DNA from: Pseudomonadales bacterium | Lineage (GTDB): Bacteria > Pseudomonadota > Gammaproteobacteria > Pseudomonadales > Ketobacteraceae | NCBI GenBank assembly: GCA_020062665.1 | Contig: JAGUVW010000029.1 | Coordinates: 1 to 64,000, forward strand | Direction: 5' to 3' | DNA: 64,000 bases | Shown: piece after piece, positions 18,379 through 27,784 of the stretch | How positions within the stretch are numbered: position 1 is the stretch's first letter | Layout of the letters: the number at the start of each line of letters is the position of its first letter | Notes under the pieces: generated by a model | The model's database searches: none | Seen by the model: only the letters and a program-made list of their open reading frames with translations | What the model was told of the DNA's origin: nothing | Program-made: the position numbers and the translations under genes

Positions 18379-18649
18379 GGCACCCAATCCTTCAATTCTG
18401 ACTGACAGCAAACGCAAGACATTTCTTTTCACCGTACGCTATCAGTGTAAACAAGCGATCGCCGTTCAATGCGTGATCGCCTTCGCAATACCCAATTCGG
18501 GAGAGTCCCTGCTGTCAAAGGTGTGATTCAGTCGTGCCTTCCGTAAACAAAGTGATGTAAAACTCCACTCCGTTCAGTTTTGCGCCTTAAATTAGAGGGG
18601 GTCATTCTGATTGCACGTGGCAGTCGGGGCGACAATGGGCAGGATCGAT
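18379..18649. promoter_or_regulatory. Divergent control region between the two haem-protein transcription units
   Basis: 271 bp separate the minus-strand cytochrome operon from the plus-strand di-haem lipoprotein, so both promoters should lie here. The AT-richer stretch at about 18545-18600 (for example TGTAAAACTCC, CCTTAAATTAGAGG) is the best place for the plus-strand promoter. I could not assign -35/-10 boxes or an operator with confidence. Confidence 0.4.
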
Positions 18650-21442
18650 ATGGCTTTCAATTCCAAACACAACAGATTTTCGGGTTCTACATTCCCAATG
18701 GGCATAATGAAATCCCTGATGCTGGCGCTGGGCGTGACGCTGCTGGCGGCCTGTGGCAGCTCCGACGACTTCCCCGCCGGCAACAAGAGCCAGCAACCGG
18801 ATCCGCTGGTCACCGATATTCCGCTTTTTTATATCGAGCGCCCGCTGCGCCCCGGTGACAACGGCGGCTTCGAGCCCGACAACCTCAAGGATCCCATCAC
18901 CTTTCACGGCAACGCGCGCCTGATCATGAAGATCCGCGCGGATCAGAGTGCACCCTCGGTGAACCTTTCGGCCCGCGCCATGCCCGGCAACGTCGACGTG
19001 CGGGATCTGGACGTGTCGCCGGATGGCAATCTGGTGGTGTTCTCGCTGCGGGCGCCGCAGATCGAGGACGCCGACGAAGAGGATCAGCCCACCTGGAACC
19101 TGTGGGAGTACGATATCGCCAACGATGAGGTGCGCCGGCTGATCAGCTCGGATGTCCGCGCCGAGAATGGCCACGACATCACCCCACGCTACCTGGCCGA
19201 TGGCCGGGTGATCTTCGCGTCCACCCGCCAGCAGAAGTCACGTTCCATACTACAGGACGAAGGCAAGGATCAGTTTTCGCACATGATCGAGGGCGGCAAC
19301 AATCCGCCAGAAGCCCTGAACCTGCACGTGTTCGATCCCGAGACCCAGGAAATCACCCAGGTTACCTTCAACCAGAGTCACGATTTCTATCCGGTGGTGA
19401 TGAATGACGGCAAGATCGTGTTCACCCGCTGGGAGAATTTCGGCGGCTACGATCGGCTCAGCCTGTACGAGATGAATCCCGACGGCACCGAGCTGCAGCT
19501 GCTCTACGGCCACCACACCCAGACCGACGCCGCCACCAGCGTCCGCTTCACCCGCAGCAATGTGCTGCCCAACGGCGATCTGTTCGTGATGGTGCGGCCC
19601 GATCGCACCAACTTCTACGGCGGCGACTTTGTCCGCATCGACACCAACCGCTATATCGACAACACCCGCGCGGTGGCCACCAGCAGCGGCAGCGGGCCGG
19701 CCCAGACATCCATCACCGACCGCGTGATCGTCACCGATGGCACCCTGTCACCCGGCGGCTATTACTCAGCTTTCTATCCCCTGTGGGACAACACCGGTCG
19801 CGCCGTGGTGAGCTGGAGTCGCTGCCGCATCACCCTGAACGGCACCACCCAGCCCTGCAATGACAGCAACGTTTCTGCGCCAGGCGCCACCATTGCACCG
19901 GCGGCTTACGGCATCTGGACGTACGATTACGGCAACGACACCCAGATCCCGATCATCGCCGCCCAGGAAGGCATCGTGTACACGGATGTGGTGCTGGCCG
20001 CCCCCCGCACCAGTCCCAGTCTGCGCTATGACGGTGATTCGCTGACCGGCGCGCTCGAAGGCAAAGTGTCCGCCGGCACCTTCTCGTTCATGACCGACCC
20101 GGAAAACGAGGAAGCCATCATCCATATCCGCAACGTGTACGATTTCGATGGCGTGTACGACAACCTGGGTGGCGGCCTGAGCTATGCGTCCGTATCCAAT
20201 CCATCCCTGAGCGATGCAGCCCAGCGCCCGGCCCGCTTCCTGCGCGTGGTGAAAACCGTGTCGGAGCCGCCCCGCACCCTGAAAAATCCCGCCAACGGCA
20301 GCTTCGGTGTGGCTGGCGCCCAGCGCATGAAGGAAATCATCGGCTATGCCCCCATCGAACCGGATGGCTCGGTGAAAGTGCGGGTGCCGGCCAACGTGGC
20401 ATTGATGCTCAGCATGGTGGATGCCAACGGCAAGATGCTGCAGGCGAACGGCGCTACCGGCGGCCTGCTGCGGCACCAGAACTGGATCACCCTGCGCCCC
20501 GGCGAAGTGATGGAGTGCAAGGGCTGCCATACCGCCAACAGCACTGCGCCCCATGGCCGTTATGATGCCCAGGCCGATTCGCTGAATGCTGGCCAGCCCC
20601 CTGGATCAGCCTATCCTGGCGCCGTCGGCACCATCACCTCACCCTTTGCCAACGCCACCATGGCCGAAGCGCGAGTGGCCGCCGCCGGTTCCGATGACGA
20701 CGACATCATGGAGCTGAGCACCGATCTGCTGTTCAGCGACGTGTGGACCGATCCCGGTGTCGAAACACCCGATCCCGACATCAGCATCCGTTACGCCGAT
20801 CTGCCGCTGGGCCTGACATCACCTGCCAACAGCAGTTGCAATGATCCTGCTGCCACACCAGCGCCGCGCGGCTGGAACAGCCGCTGCCGCATCGTGATCA
20901 ACTACGAACAGCACATCATGCCGATCTGGGAACTGGATCGGGGCGCGCTGCCGACTCCAATCCTGGCCAGCGACATGGAGCCCGCCACCTGCATCCGCTG
21001 CCACAACCCGACAGCGATGCTCGACGACGCCGACGTGAATGGCGATCCACCCACCCAGCTCAACCTGTTCGACACCCCCGCCGACGCCCAAGGCATCCAG
21101 CGCAGTTCCTACCGTGAACTGTTTGCAGCCGACGTGCCCAAGGAAGTCGTCGACGGCCAACTGGTGGACTGCACCCTGCAAGTACCGCGGGTGGATGAAA
21201 ATGGCGATCCAGTGCTGGACGGTGACGGCAACCAGATCATCGATACCGAAACCTGTCCCGCCAACGTACCCGCCGCCATGTCCGGCAACGGCGCCTACGC
21301 CAGCAGCCGTTTCTTCGCGGTGTTCGAAGGCGCAGGCAGCCATGTTGGCTATCTCACCCCGGCCGAACTCAAGCTGATCGCCGAATGGCTGGATATCGGC
21401 GCCCAGTACTACAATAATCACTTTGCCGCGCCCGACAACTGA
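18650..21442 (+). CDS. Di-haem c lipoprotein with PD40/TolB-like beta-propeller, HzsA-related
   Basis: A 930-aa lipoprotein (lipobox LLAAC, Cys 35). Residues about 100-330 show repeated PD40/TolB-like propeller motifs (VRDLDVSPDGNLVVFSL, GHDITPRYLADGRVIFAST, HDFYPVVMNDGKIVFTRW). Further on, APIEPDGSVKVRVPANVALMLSMVDANGKML leads into WITLRPGEVMECKGCHT, an arrangement known from hydrazine synthase alpha-subunit (HzsA)-related proteins. The haem sites are CKGCH (Cys 623) and CIRCH (Cys 781). There is no evidence of anammox; 'HzsA-related' describes fold only. ATG 18650 has AGGA five bases upstream; ATG 18707 would give a shorter signal peptide. Likely anchored in the outer membrane facing the periplasm or surface. 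Confidence 0.72.
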   Translation: MAFNSKHNRFSGSTFPMGIMKSLMLALGVTLLAACGSSDDFPAGNKSQQPDPLVTDIPLFYIERPLRPGDNGGFEPDNLKDPITFHGNARLIMKIRADQSAPSVNLSARAMPGNVDVRDLDVSPDGNLVVFSLRAPQIEDADEEDQPTWNLWEYDIANDEVRRLISSDVRAENGHDITPRYLADGRVIFASTRQQKSRSILQDEGKDQFSHMIEGGNNPPEALNLHVFDPETQEITQVTFNQSHDFYPVVMNDGKIVFTRWENFGGYDRLSLYEMNPDGTELQLLYGHHTQTDAATSVRFTRSNVLPNGDLFVMVRPDRTNFYGGDFVRIDTNRYIDNTRAVATSSGSGPAQTSITDRVIVTDGTLSPGGYYSAFYPLWDNTGRAVVSWSRCRITLNGTTQPCNDSNVSAPGATIAPAAYGIWTYDYGNDTQIPIIAAQEGIVYTDVVLAAPRTSPSLRYDGDSLTGALEGKVSAGTFSFMTDPENEEAIIHIRNVYDFDGVYDNLGGGLSYASVSNPSLSDAAQRPARFLRVVKTVSEPPRTLKNPANGSFGVAGAQRMKEIIGYAPIEPDGSVKVRVPANVALMLSMVDANGKMLQANGATGGLLRHQNWITLRPGEVMECKGCHTANSTAPHGRYDAQADSLNAGQPPGSAYPGAVGTITSPFANATMAEARVAAAGSDDDDIMELSTDLLFSDVWTDPGVETPDPDISIRYADLPLGLTSPANSSCNDPAATPAPRGWNSRCRIVINYEQHIMPIWELDRGALPTPILASDMEPATCIRCHNPTAMLDDADVNGDPPTQLNLFDTPADAQGIQRSSYRELFAADVPKEVVDGQLVDCTLQVPRVDENGDPVLDGDGNQIIDTETCPANVPAAMSGNGAYASSRFFAVFEGAGSHVGYLTPAELKLIAEWLDIGAQYYNNHFAAPDN

Positions 21443-21450
21443 GCAGGACA

Positions 21451-21478
21451 GGTGCGGGTGGCCGCCCGCACCTTGTTG
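21451..21478 (+). terminator. Probable terminator after the di-haem lipoprotein
   Basis: GGTGCGGG (21451-21458) pairs perfectly with CCCGCACC (21465-21472), followed by TTGTTGCT. The T-run is short, so efficiency is uncertain. Confidence 0.6.
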
Positions 21479-21541
21479 CTATAGAATGTGGCCAAAAACA
21501 AGACCTTATAAAACTCCAACCAGAAGGCCCTCCGCCTGCAC

Positions 21542-22282
21542 ATGTTTGCCCGTATTCTGATTGCGCTTGTCGTTGCCTGCAGTTTCAGCGCTGTTAGCGC
21601 CCGTGCGAGCGAATATCCCTCGGTGGAAGTTCAGGACGCCTTCCTCGATCTGCGCACCGGCCCCGGCGAGGGCTATCCCAAAGTGCAGATCGTTGAGCGC
21701 GGCGACTTCGTCGAAATCCTGCTGAGCAAGACCGACTGGTTCAAGGTGCGCACCCGCAAGGGATTCGAGGGCTGGGTACATCGCGACGACATGGAACGTA
21801 CCCTCGATCCCGATGGTGACAAGATCCGCATCAGCACCGTAGGCGAAGATGAATTCGCCCACCGCCGCTGGGAAGCCGGCGTCAAGATGGGCGACTTCGA
21901 AGGCAACACCATGGTCGGCGGCCTGCTCGGCTACTACTTCACCCAGAACCTCTCCATCGAACTGAACGCCAGCGAAGCCCTGGGCAGTTTTTCCGACAGC
22001 CAGCTGTACAGCCTCAGCATCACCCACCAGCCCTGGCCCCAGTGGCGCTGCTCGCCCTACTTCATCATGGGCGGCGGCGCCATCAAGATTCAGCCCGAAG
22101 CCAAATTCGTGCAAACCCGCGACCGCACCGACCAAACCGTTCACGCCGGCCTCGGCATGCGGGTCTACATCACCCGCCAGTTCATGTTCCGGGGCGAATA
22201 CCGCAGCAACGTCATCCTCACGGATGTCGACGACAACTTAGAGATAGAAGAATGGACACTAGGATTCTCCGCGTTTTTCTGA
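21542..22282 (+). CDS. SH3-domain plus beta-barrel outer-membrane protein
   Basis: A 246-aa exported protein: signal peptide to about residue 23, then a bacterial SH3 domain (about 28-80; FLDLRTGPGEGYPKVQIVERGDFVEILL, TDWFKVRTRKGFEGWVH), then a small barrel (about 105-246) ending in FSAFF. The SH3 part probably binds peptidoglycan and the barrel sits in the outer membrane. The gene overlaps the next by 31 bp and belongs to a five-gene run with the barrel, TlpA, DUF4266 and DUF3570 genes, which suggests one envelope machine. Confidence 0.72.
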   Translation: MFARILIALVVACSFSAVSARASEYPSVEVQDAFLDLRTGPGEGYPKVQIVERGDFVEILLSKTDWFKVRTRKGFEGWVHRDDMERTLDPDGDKIRISTVGEDEFAHRRWEAGVKMGDFEGNTMVGGLLGYYFTQNLSIELNASEALGSFSDSQLYSLSITHQPWPQWRCSPYFIMGGGAIKIQPEAKFVQTRDRTDQTVHAGLGMRVYITRQFMFRGEYRSNVILTDVDDNLEIEEWTLGFSAFF

Positions 22283-22917
22283 TGCTGGCGGCCGGCCTGG
22301 CCTTGCCCGTTGTCCCCGCGCTGGCGGAAGAAACAAGCAGCGTGGACGAAACGCCTGTCATCGACCCCAACATCGTGCGCCTGGGCCTGCGGGAAGCGGA
22401 CATCGATGCCCTGGACGTCGAAGTTGGCGCGTTTTTCGGCTTCATGAGCGTCGAGGATTTCGGCACCAATGAAGTGTACGGCGCCCGCCTGGCCTGGCAT
22501 GTCACCGAGTACCTGTTCATCGAAGGCCAGTACGGCATGACCAGCGTGGGTCGCACCAGTGCCGAAAGCCTCGACCCCACCCTGAACCTGCTGACCGATG
22601 CTGATCGCGATCTGGTTTACTACAACGCCTCACTGGGCTTCAACGCCCTGCCCGGCGAAGTCTTCATCGGCGAGAACGCCGCCTTCAACACCGACATCTA
22701 TTTTCTGCTCGGCGCCGGCACCACCGAGTTCGCCAACGATCGCATGTTCACCATAAACGCCGGACTGGGTGTGCGTTTCATTGCCTACGACTGGCTGGCA
22801 ATACATCTGACCTTCCAGGATCTGATTTTTGAAAAAGTTGCCATTATCGATCCGGCCAATAGTGGGGATTCAGCACACAATATGCAGTACACCACCAGCT
22901 TCACGGTGTTTTTCTGA
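22252..22917 (+). CDS. Small outer-membrane beta-barrel protein
   Basis: A 221-aa exported protein with signal peptide LRVFLMLAAGLALPVVPALA and a barrel body (VEVGAFFGFMSVEDFGTNEVYGARLAWHVTEYLFIEGQYG) ending FTVFF. It resembles the 'outer membrane beta-barrel domain' proteins that often follow SH3-barrel genes. Its start overlaps the end of the upstream gene by 31 bp, so translation is likely coupled. A shorter start at 22282 is possible. Confidence 0.68.
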   Translation: MDTRILRVFLMLAAGLALPVVPALAEETSSVDETPVIDPNIVRLGLREADIDALDVEVGAFFGFMSVEDFGTNEVYGARLAWHVTEYLFIEGQYGMTSVGRTSAESLDPTLNLLTDADRDLVYYNASLGFNALPGEVFIGENAAFNTDIYFLLGAGTTEFANDRMFTINAGLGVRFIAYDWLAIHLTFQDLIFEKVAIIDPANSGDSAHNMQYTTSFTVFF

Positions 22918-22940
22918 TCTGTAGTGAGGAGTAACCCGAC

Positions 22941-23450
22941 ATGACACTGACCACTCGCATCGCATCCCTGCTGGCAGTCGTTCTCATCGCCCTGAGCCCG
23001 CTGGCCCAGGCCGCCAACGAACCGCTCAAGGGCGTGGCACCCAATTTCACCCTGCCCACGTTTGGCAAGAAGCAGCTGTCGTTGAGCGACTTCAAGGGCG
23101 AAGTGGTGATGGTGAACTTCTGGGCGTCCTGGTGCGGCCCCTGCCGCGAGGAAATGCCATTGATCGAAAACCTGCACAAAAAATACAGCAAGCTGGGCTT
23201 TACCGTGCTGGGCGTCAACGTGGATGCAAACCCCAAGGACGCCGCCAAGATGCTGAAGGAAATTCCCGTCAGCTTCCCCATCGGCTTCGACGCCAGGAAC
23301 AAGGTGAGTGAGCTGTACAAAGTGGATTCCATGCCCAGCACCGTGATGGTGGATCGCAAGGGCAACATGCGCTTTCTGCACCGGGGCTACAAACCGGGCT
23401 ACGAAGCGGATTATGAAAAACAGATTCGGGCACTGATCCGGGAACAGTGA
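22941..23450 (+). CDS. TlpA-like periplasmic thioredoxin
   Basis: A 169-aa periplasmic thiol-disulfide protein: signal peptide ending AQA at about residue 24, active site WASWCGPCREEMP (Cys pair near 66-69) and cis-proline region SMPSTVMVDRKG. Such proteins reduce cysteines, for example before haem-c attachment or metal insertion. The stop overlaps the DUF4266 start by one base. Thioredoxin-DUF4266-DUF3570 is a recurring gene trio. Confidence 0.9.
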   Translation: MTLTTRIASLLAVVLIALSPLAQAANEPLKGVAPNFTLPTFGKKQLSLSDFKGEVVMVNFWASWCGPCREEMPLIENLHKKYSKLGFTVLGVNVDANPKDAAKMLKEIPVSFPIGFDARNKVSELYKVDSMPSTVMVDRKGNMRFLHRGYKPGYEADYEKQIRALIREQ

Positions 23451-23707
23451 TGAACACGACACGCGCAAACCGATCGATGAAACGCCTGCGGGCGCTGGTG
23501 CTGCTGACACTGGCAGCGGTGCTGGTGTCGGGCTGCAGCACCGTCAAACCCTGGGTGAAACCCTATGAGCGCACCAACCTGGCGGACCCGATCATGAGCT
23601 TCAGCCGTGATCCGGTGGCGCAGGTATATCTGCACCACGTTTACCAGGCGCGGGAAGGCGCCCGCGGTGCCGAAGGTGGCGGCGGAGGTGGCTGTGGCTG
23701 CAACTGA
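23450..23707 (+). CDS. DUF4266 lipoprotein with Cys/Gly tail
   Basis: An 85-aa lipoprotein: LAAVLVSGC lipobox, then VKPWVKPYERTNLADPIMSFSRDPVAQVYLHHVYQAREGARGA, the DUF4266 core, and a glycine-rich tail ending GGGGGGCGCN. The terminal Cys-Gly-Cys would be a natural substrate for the upstream TlpA thioredoxin or a metal or cofactor site. The start overlaps the TlpA stop by one base (TGATG). Its end overlaps the DUF3570 start by 14 bp. Confidence 0.82.
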   Translation: MNTTRANRSMKRLRALVLLTLAAVLVSGCSTVKPWVKPYERTNLADPIMSFSRDPVAQVYLHHVYQAREGARGAEGGGGGGCGCN

Positions 23708-24833
23708 TCCACGTCGCATTCTGCTACTGGTTCTGGCGCTGCTGCTGAGCAGCGGCGCACAGGCCGCCGTTCTGCCCGCCGATCGTGCCGACATCATGTA
23801 TCACAAGTATGAAGGCGGTGGCATGACCATCGACGGCCCGTCGGTGCTGGTGCGCAAAGCGGTTTCCGACAGCGTGTCCCTCAGCGCCAACTACTACGTG
23901 GATCAGGTGTCCTCCGCCTCCATCGACGTAGTCACCACCGCCAGCCCCTACACCGAGGAGCGTACCGAATACAGCGTCAGCGGTGACTACCTGCTGAACA
24001 AGACCATCCTCAGCCTGGGCATGACCACCAGCAGCGAAAACGATTACGACGCCACCACCTACTTCCTCGGCATCAGCCAGGATTTCTTCGGCGACCTGTC
24101 CACCCTGTCCCTGAGCTATGCCTACGGCGCCGACGATGTGGGCATGAGCACCGACCCCACCTTCAACGAAGACATCCGGCGCCAGAACTACCAGTTCAGC
24201 TGGACTCAGGTGATGACCAAAAACCTGATCATGAATTTCAACTACAACATCATCACCGATGAAGGGTTTCTGAATAATCCCTACCGCTCCGTGCGTTTCC
24301 GCACCGAAAGCGGCTATTCCTACGAACCCGAGCTGTATCCGGAAACCCACACCAGCCATGCTTTTGCCGTGCGCGGGCGCTACTACCTGCCCATCCGCGC
24401 TGCCTTCCTGTTCGACTACCGGCGTTTCAACGACACCTGGGAAATCAGCGGCTACAACATCGAGTTCGGCTACATCCAGACCTTCCTCGAACACTGGACG
24501 GCCGAAGCCAAGGTTCGCTACTACAAGCAGTCCGAAGCCGAGTTCTATTCCGACCTGTTCAGCCGCTCCAGGGAATTCCAGTATCGTGCCCGCGACAAGG
24601 AGTTGAGTGATTTCACCGACACCACCTTCGGCCTGGGCATCAGCTACGAATTCAAACCCCAGTGGGCCGGTAACTGGGTGGAAAAGGCCTCGGCCAACCT
24701 GATGCTGGATTTCATCAACTTCGATTACAACAACTTCCGCGACCTGCGCGTGGAAGGCCGGGAACCCGGCACCGAACCCCTCTACAGCTTCGACGCTACT
24801 GTCACCCGGTTATTCCTTTCTGTTTGGTTCTGA
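23694..24833 (+). CDS. DUF3570 outer-membrane beta-barrel
   Basis: A 379-aa protein. GTG 23694 is chosen because GGAGG lies five bases before it, inside the end of the DUF4266 gene, and it gives a proper signal peptide (LLLVLALLLSSGAQA). The body has alternating strands typical of DUF3570, including VLVRKAVSDSVSLSANYYVDQVSSASID and FGLGISYEFKPQW, ending FLSVWF. DUF3570 barrels are associated with DUF4266 and often ApbE flavin transferases; no ApbE is present here. Confidence 0.82.
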   Translation: MAATDPRRILLLVLALLLSSGAQAAVLPADRADIMYHKYEGGGMTIDGPSVLVRKAVSDSVSLSANYYVDQVSSASIDVVTTASPYTEERTEYSVSGDYLLNKTILSLGMTTSSENDYDATTYFLGISQDFFGDLSTLSLSYAYGADDVGMSTDPTFNEDIRRQNYQFSWTQVMTKNLIMNFNYNIITDEGFLNNPYRSVRFRTESGYSYEPELYPETHTSHAFAVRGRYYLPIRAAFLFDYRRFNDTWEISGYNIEFGYIQTFLEHWTAEAKVRYYKQSEAEFYSDLFSRSREFQYRARDKELSDFTDTTFGLGISYEFKPQWAGNWVEKASANLMLDFINFDYNNFRDLRVEGREPGTEPLYSFDATVTRLFLSVWF

Positions 24834-24862
24834 AGAACCATTCGTTCTAAGTCACGTTCTAA

Positions 24863-24890
24863 CCGCCCCCTGACAGGGGGCGGGAATCCG
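24863..24890 (+). terminator. Hairpin after DUF3570, weak terminator
   Basis: CCGCCCCC (24863-24870) pairs with GGGGGCGG (24876-24883), an 8-bp stem, but no T-run follows. It could stop transcription with Rho or stabilise the messenger. Confidence 0.35.
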
Positions 24891-24966
24891 CTATAGTCAT
24901 ACCAGGTGTGCGGTCAAGAATGCTGATCGCGCACAGGGTAGTTTTCTGTTGCGACAGGACTGACAC

Positions 24967-26433
24967 ATGGACGGTAGCAAAAGGGTTTTGCTGTGCGACC
25001 CGGATAGTCATCTGGGTACGTTTTATCGCCAACAACTGGGCCAGATGCCCATCGAGCTGATCCAGTGCCGCGGCCCTCATGCGCTGCGCAGCGCGGCCCT
25101 CAGCGCCCAGCCCGATCTGATTCTCATCAACGTGCAGCAGCAGGATGGCGACGGCTTTCGCCTGTGCCGGCAATTGAAGCTGAACGAACGCACCGTGATC
25201 ACGCCGGTTATGCTGCTCAGCGACAGCCCCACCGGCGACGAACGCCAGCGCGCTCAGGCTGTCGGTGCCCTGGATCTGATTCCCCGTATTCCCTCCCCCC
25301 TGTTTTTGCAATCGAGGTTGAACGCCGTGCTGTTCGAATTCCAGACGACTTCCCTGCACCATCGCCTGTCCGATCAACGCCACACCGTGCTGGTCGCCGA
25401 AGACAGCCCGTCGCTGCAGCAGTTTTATGAGCAGGTGCTGGGTTCGATGAATTGCGAGGTCTTGCTGTGCGAAGACGGCAACAGCGCCTGGCAGACCCTG
25501 CAGAAAAATCCCGACGTGGACATGATCATCGCCGACCTGTACATGCCGCGCATGGACGGTCGCGAACTGTGCAACCTGATCCGCTCCCATCATCAGTTCG
25601 ACCAGATTCCGCTGATCGTGATTTCCACCGAACAGGAAAAGCCGGTGCTGTTCGATCTGCTCAATCAGGGCGCCAACGACTACATCCAGAAGCCGTTCCG
25701 CGAAGAGGAATTGCGCGCGCGGGTGCAGGCGCATTTGCGGTCACGCCATTTCAGCAAGGAGCAGTTCCGCCTCAACCAGGAACTAATCGAGCTGAGCGCG
25801 CTGCTGGAAGACAAGGTTGAACAGCGCACCCAGGATCTGTTCGACGCCAATGTGGAGGCCATCTACAAGCTGGCGGTGGCCTGTGATCTGAAGGATCTGG
25901 ATACCGCCGATCACATCGCCCGGGTGAAGGAGTACGTGGAAACCTTCTCCAGTTACCTGGGGCTGGATGAACGCACAGCGCGGGAATATGGCTACAGCAG
26001 CATGATGCATGACGTGGGCAAGCTGGGCATTCCCGACGCCATTCTCACCAAACCCGGCCCGCTGACCGAAGCCGAATGGCAGATCATGCGCACGCATCCG
26101 ATCAAAGGCAAAGAAATCCTGGGTGACAAGCCGTTCTTCCGCCATGCCGCCGATATTGCCGTGGCCCATCACGAACGTTTCGATGGCAGCGGCTATCCCT
26201 ATGGTTTGAAAGGCCAGCTGATTCCGTTCAGCGCCCGCATCGTGGCGATTGTTGATGTGTATGACGCTTTGCGCTCGCGCCGGCCTTACAAGGCGGCCTG
26301 GGGTGAGGAAGCCGCCTGCAATGAATTGCAACGGTTGGCGGGGCACCAGCTCGATCCACATCTGGTGAACAAGTTTTTGAAGTTGTCGCAATCCGGCGAT
26401 CTCAATCGTATCCGCATGGCCCACCTGCACTGA
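24967..26433 (+). CDS. Two-receiver HD-GYP response regulator
   Basis: A 488-aa cytoplasmic protein. Receiver 1 (about 5-125) has the acceptor aspartate replaced by Asn 55 (DLILIN), so it is probably not phosphorylated. Receiver 2 (about 138-262) keeps Asp 190 ([13 protein letters not shown]) and the KPF lysine. A coiled linker leads to a complete HD-GYP domain with [10 protein letters not shown] (from 348) and [13 protein letters not shown] (about 399-411), predicted to hydrolyse cyclic-di-GMP. No partner histidine kinase is adjacent. A -10-like TATAGT lies near 24892. Confidence 0.9.
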   Translation: MDGSKRVLLCDPDSHLGTFYRQQLGQMPIELIQCRGPHALRSAALSAQPDLILINVQQQDGDGFRLCRQLKLNERTVITPVMLLSDSPTGDERQRAQAVGALDLIPRIPSPLFLQSRLNAVLFEFQTTSLHHRLSDQRHTVLVAEDSPSLQQFYEQVLGSMNCEVLLCEDGNSAWQTLQKNPDVDMIIADLYMPRMDGRELCNLIRSHHQFDQIPLIVISTEQEKPVLFDLLNQGANDYIQKPFREEELRARVQAHLRSRHFSKEQFRLNQELIELSALLEDKVEQRTQDLFDANVEAIYKLAVACDLKDLDTADHIARVKEYVETFSSYLGLDERTAREYGYSSMMHDVGKLGIPDAILTKPGPLTEAEWQIMRTHPIKGKEILGDKPFFRHAADIAVAHHERFDGSGYPYGLKGQLIPFSARIVAIVDVYDALRSRRPYKAAWGEEAACNELQRLAGHQLDPHLVNKFLKLSQSGDLNRIRMAHLH

Positions 26434-26530
26434 GCCCGCCTCCGCGGGTTCATGGCCTACCCCGTCCATTCCCGGTATAATCGGCCGACTACCGTCGCCT
26501 TTTCCAACGCACGCAAAGGTTTACCGTTCA

Positions 26531-27784
26531 ATGGATGTAATCGCCTATATGGCCAAAGTGGGGCAACAGGCCCGCGCCGCCTCGCGCATCATCGGCAAGG
26601 CCAACACCGGGGTGAAGAACCAGGCCCTGAGCGCCATTGCCAGCGCCATCGATGCCCGCCGCGCCGAGCTGATCAGCGCCAACCAGAAGGACATGGCGAA
26701 TGGTCGCAGCAACGGCCTGGACGCCGCTCTGCTGGATCGCCTGGAACTCACCCCCGCCCGCATCGACGCCATGATCGAAGGCCTGCAGCAAGTGGCCGCC
26801 CTGCCCGATCCGGTGGGCGAAATCACCGGCATGAGCTATCGCCCCAGCGGCATTCAAGTGGGCAAGATGCGAGTGCCCCTCGGCGTCATCGGCATCATCT
26901 ATGAATCCCGCCCCAACGTGACGGTGGAAGCCGCCAGCCTGTGCCTGAAGTCCGGCAACGCCACGGTGCTGCGCGGCGGCTCCGAATCCATTCACAGCAA
27001 CCAGGCGATTGCCGCCTGCATCCGTGAGGGCCTGGAAAAAGCCGGCCTGCCGCAAACCGTGGTGCAAGTGGTGGAAACCACCGACCGCGCCGCCGTGGGT
27101 GAACTGATCACCATGCCGCAATACGTGGACGTGATCGTGCCGCGCGGCGGCAAGGGCCTGATCGAGCGTATCAGCCGCGACGCCCGCGTGCCGGTGATCA
27201 AGCACCTGGATGGCATCTGCCACGTCTATATCGACGCCCAGGCGGATCTGGACAAGGCCATCAACATCGCCATGAACGCCAAAACCCACCGTTACGGCAC
27301 CTGCAACACCATGGAAACCCTGTTGGTGCATCAGGCCGTGGCGGAAAAAGTGCTGCCCACCCTGGCAGACCAGTACACCGCCAAAGGTGTGGAACTGCGC
27401 GGCTGTGCACGCACGCAAAAGATCATCTCTTGCAAGCCTGCCACCGAAGAAGACTGGAAAACCGAATATCTGGCGCCGATCCTGTCGATCCGCATCGTGG
27501 ATGATCTCGACGCGGCTATCGATCACATCAACACCTACAGCTCACAACACACCGACGCCATCGTCACCGAGAATTACACACTGGCAAGGCGCTTCCTCAC
27601 CGAAGTGGATTCCGCGTCGGTGATGGTGAATGCGTCCACCCGCTTTGCCGACGGTTTCGAATACGGCCTGGGCGCCGAGATCGGCATTTCCACCGACAAG
27701 ATCCACGCCCGAGGGCCTGTGGGGCTGGAAGGATTGACCTCGCAGAAATACATCGTGCTGGGTGATGGCCATATCCGCCGTTAA
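26531..27784 (+). CDS. proA: Gamma-glutamyl phosphate reductase
   Basis: A 417-aa NADPH-dependent enzyme of proline synthesis that reduces gamma-glutamyl phosphate to the semialdehyde. The active-site cysteine is in [11 protein letters not shown] (about 257-267). [33 protein letters not shown] and the C-terminal [19 protein letters not shown] are all family marks. The length is normal. A -10-like TATAAT lies at 26476-26481. It overlaps nadD by 20 bp, starting a housekeeping operon. Confidence 0.97.
   Translation: MDVIAYMAKVGQQARAASRIIGKANTGVKNQALSAIASAIDARRAELISANQKDMANGRSNGLDAALLDRLELTPARIDAMIEGLQQVAALPDPVGEITGMSYRPSGIQVGKMRVPLGVIGIIYESRPNVTVEAASLCLKSGNATVLRGGSESIHSNQAIAACIREGLEKAGLPQTVVQVVETTDRAAVGELITMPQYVDVIVPRGGKGLIERISRDARVPVIKHLDGICHVYIDAQADLDKAINIAMNAKTHRYGTCNTMETLLVHQAVAEKVLPTLADQYTAKGVELRGCARTQKIISCKPATEEDWKTEYLAPILSIRIVDDLDAAIDHINTYSSQHTDAIVTENYTLARRFLTEVDSASVMVNASTRFADGFEYGLGAEIGISTDKIHARGPVGLEGLTSQKYIVLGDGHIRR

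Noticed and set aside
18650-21442. True hydrazine synthase subunit
   Set aside because: Only domain resemblance; no beta/gamma subunits, no anammox context and a gammaproteobacterial setting.
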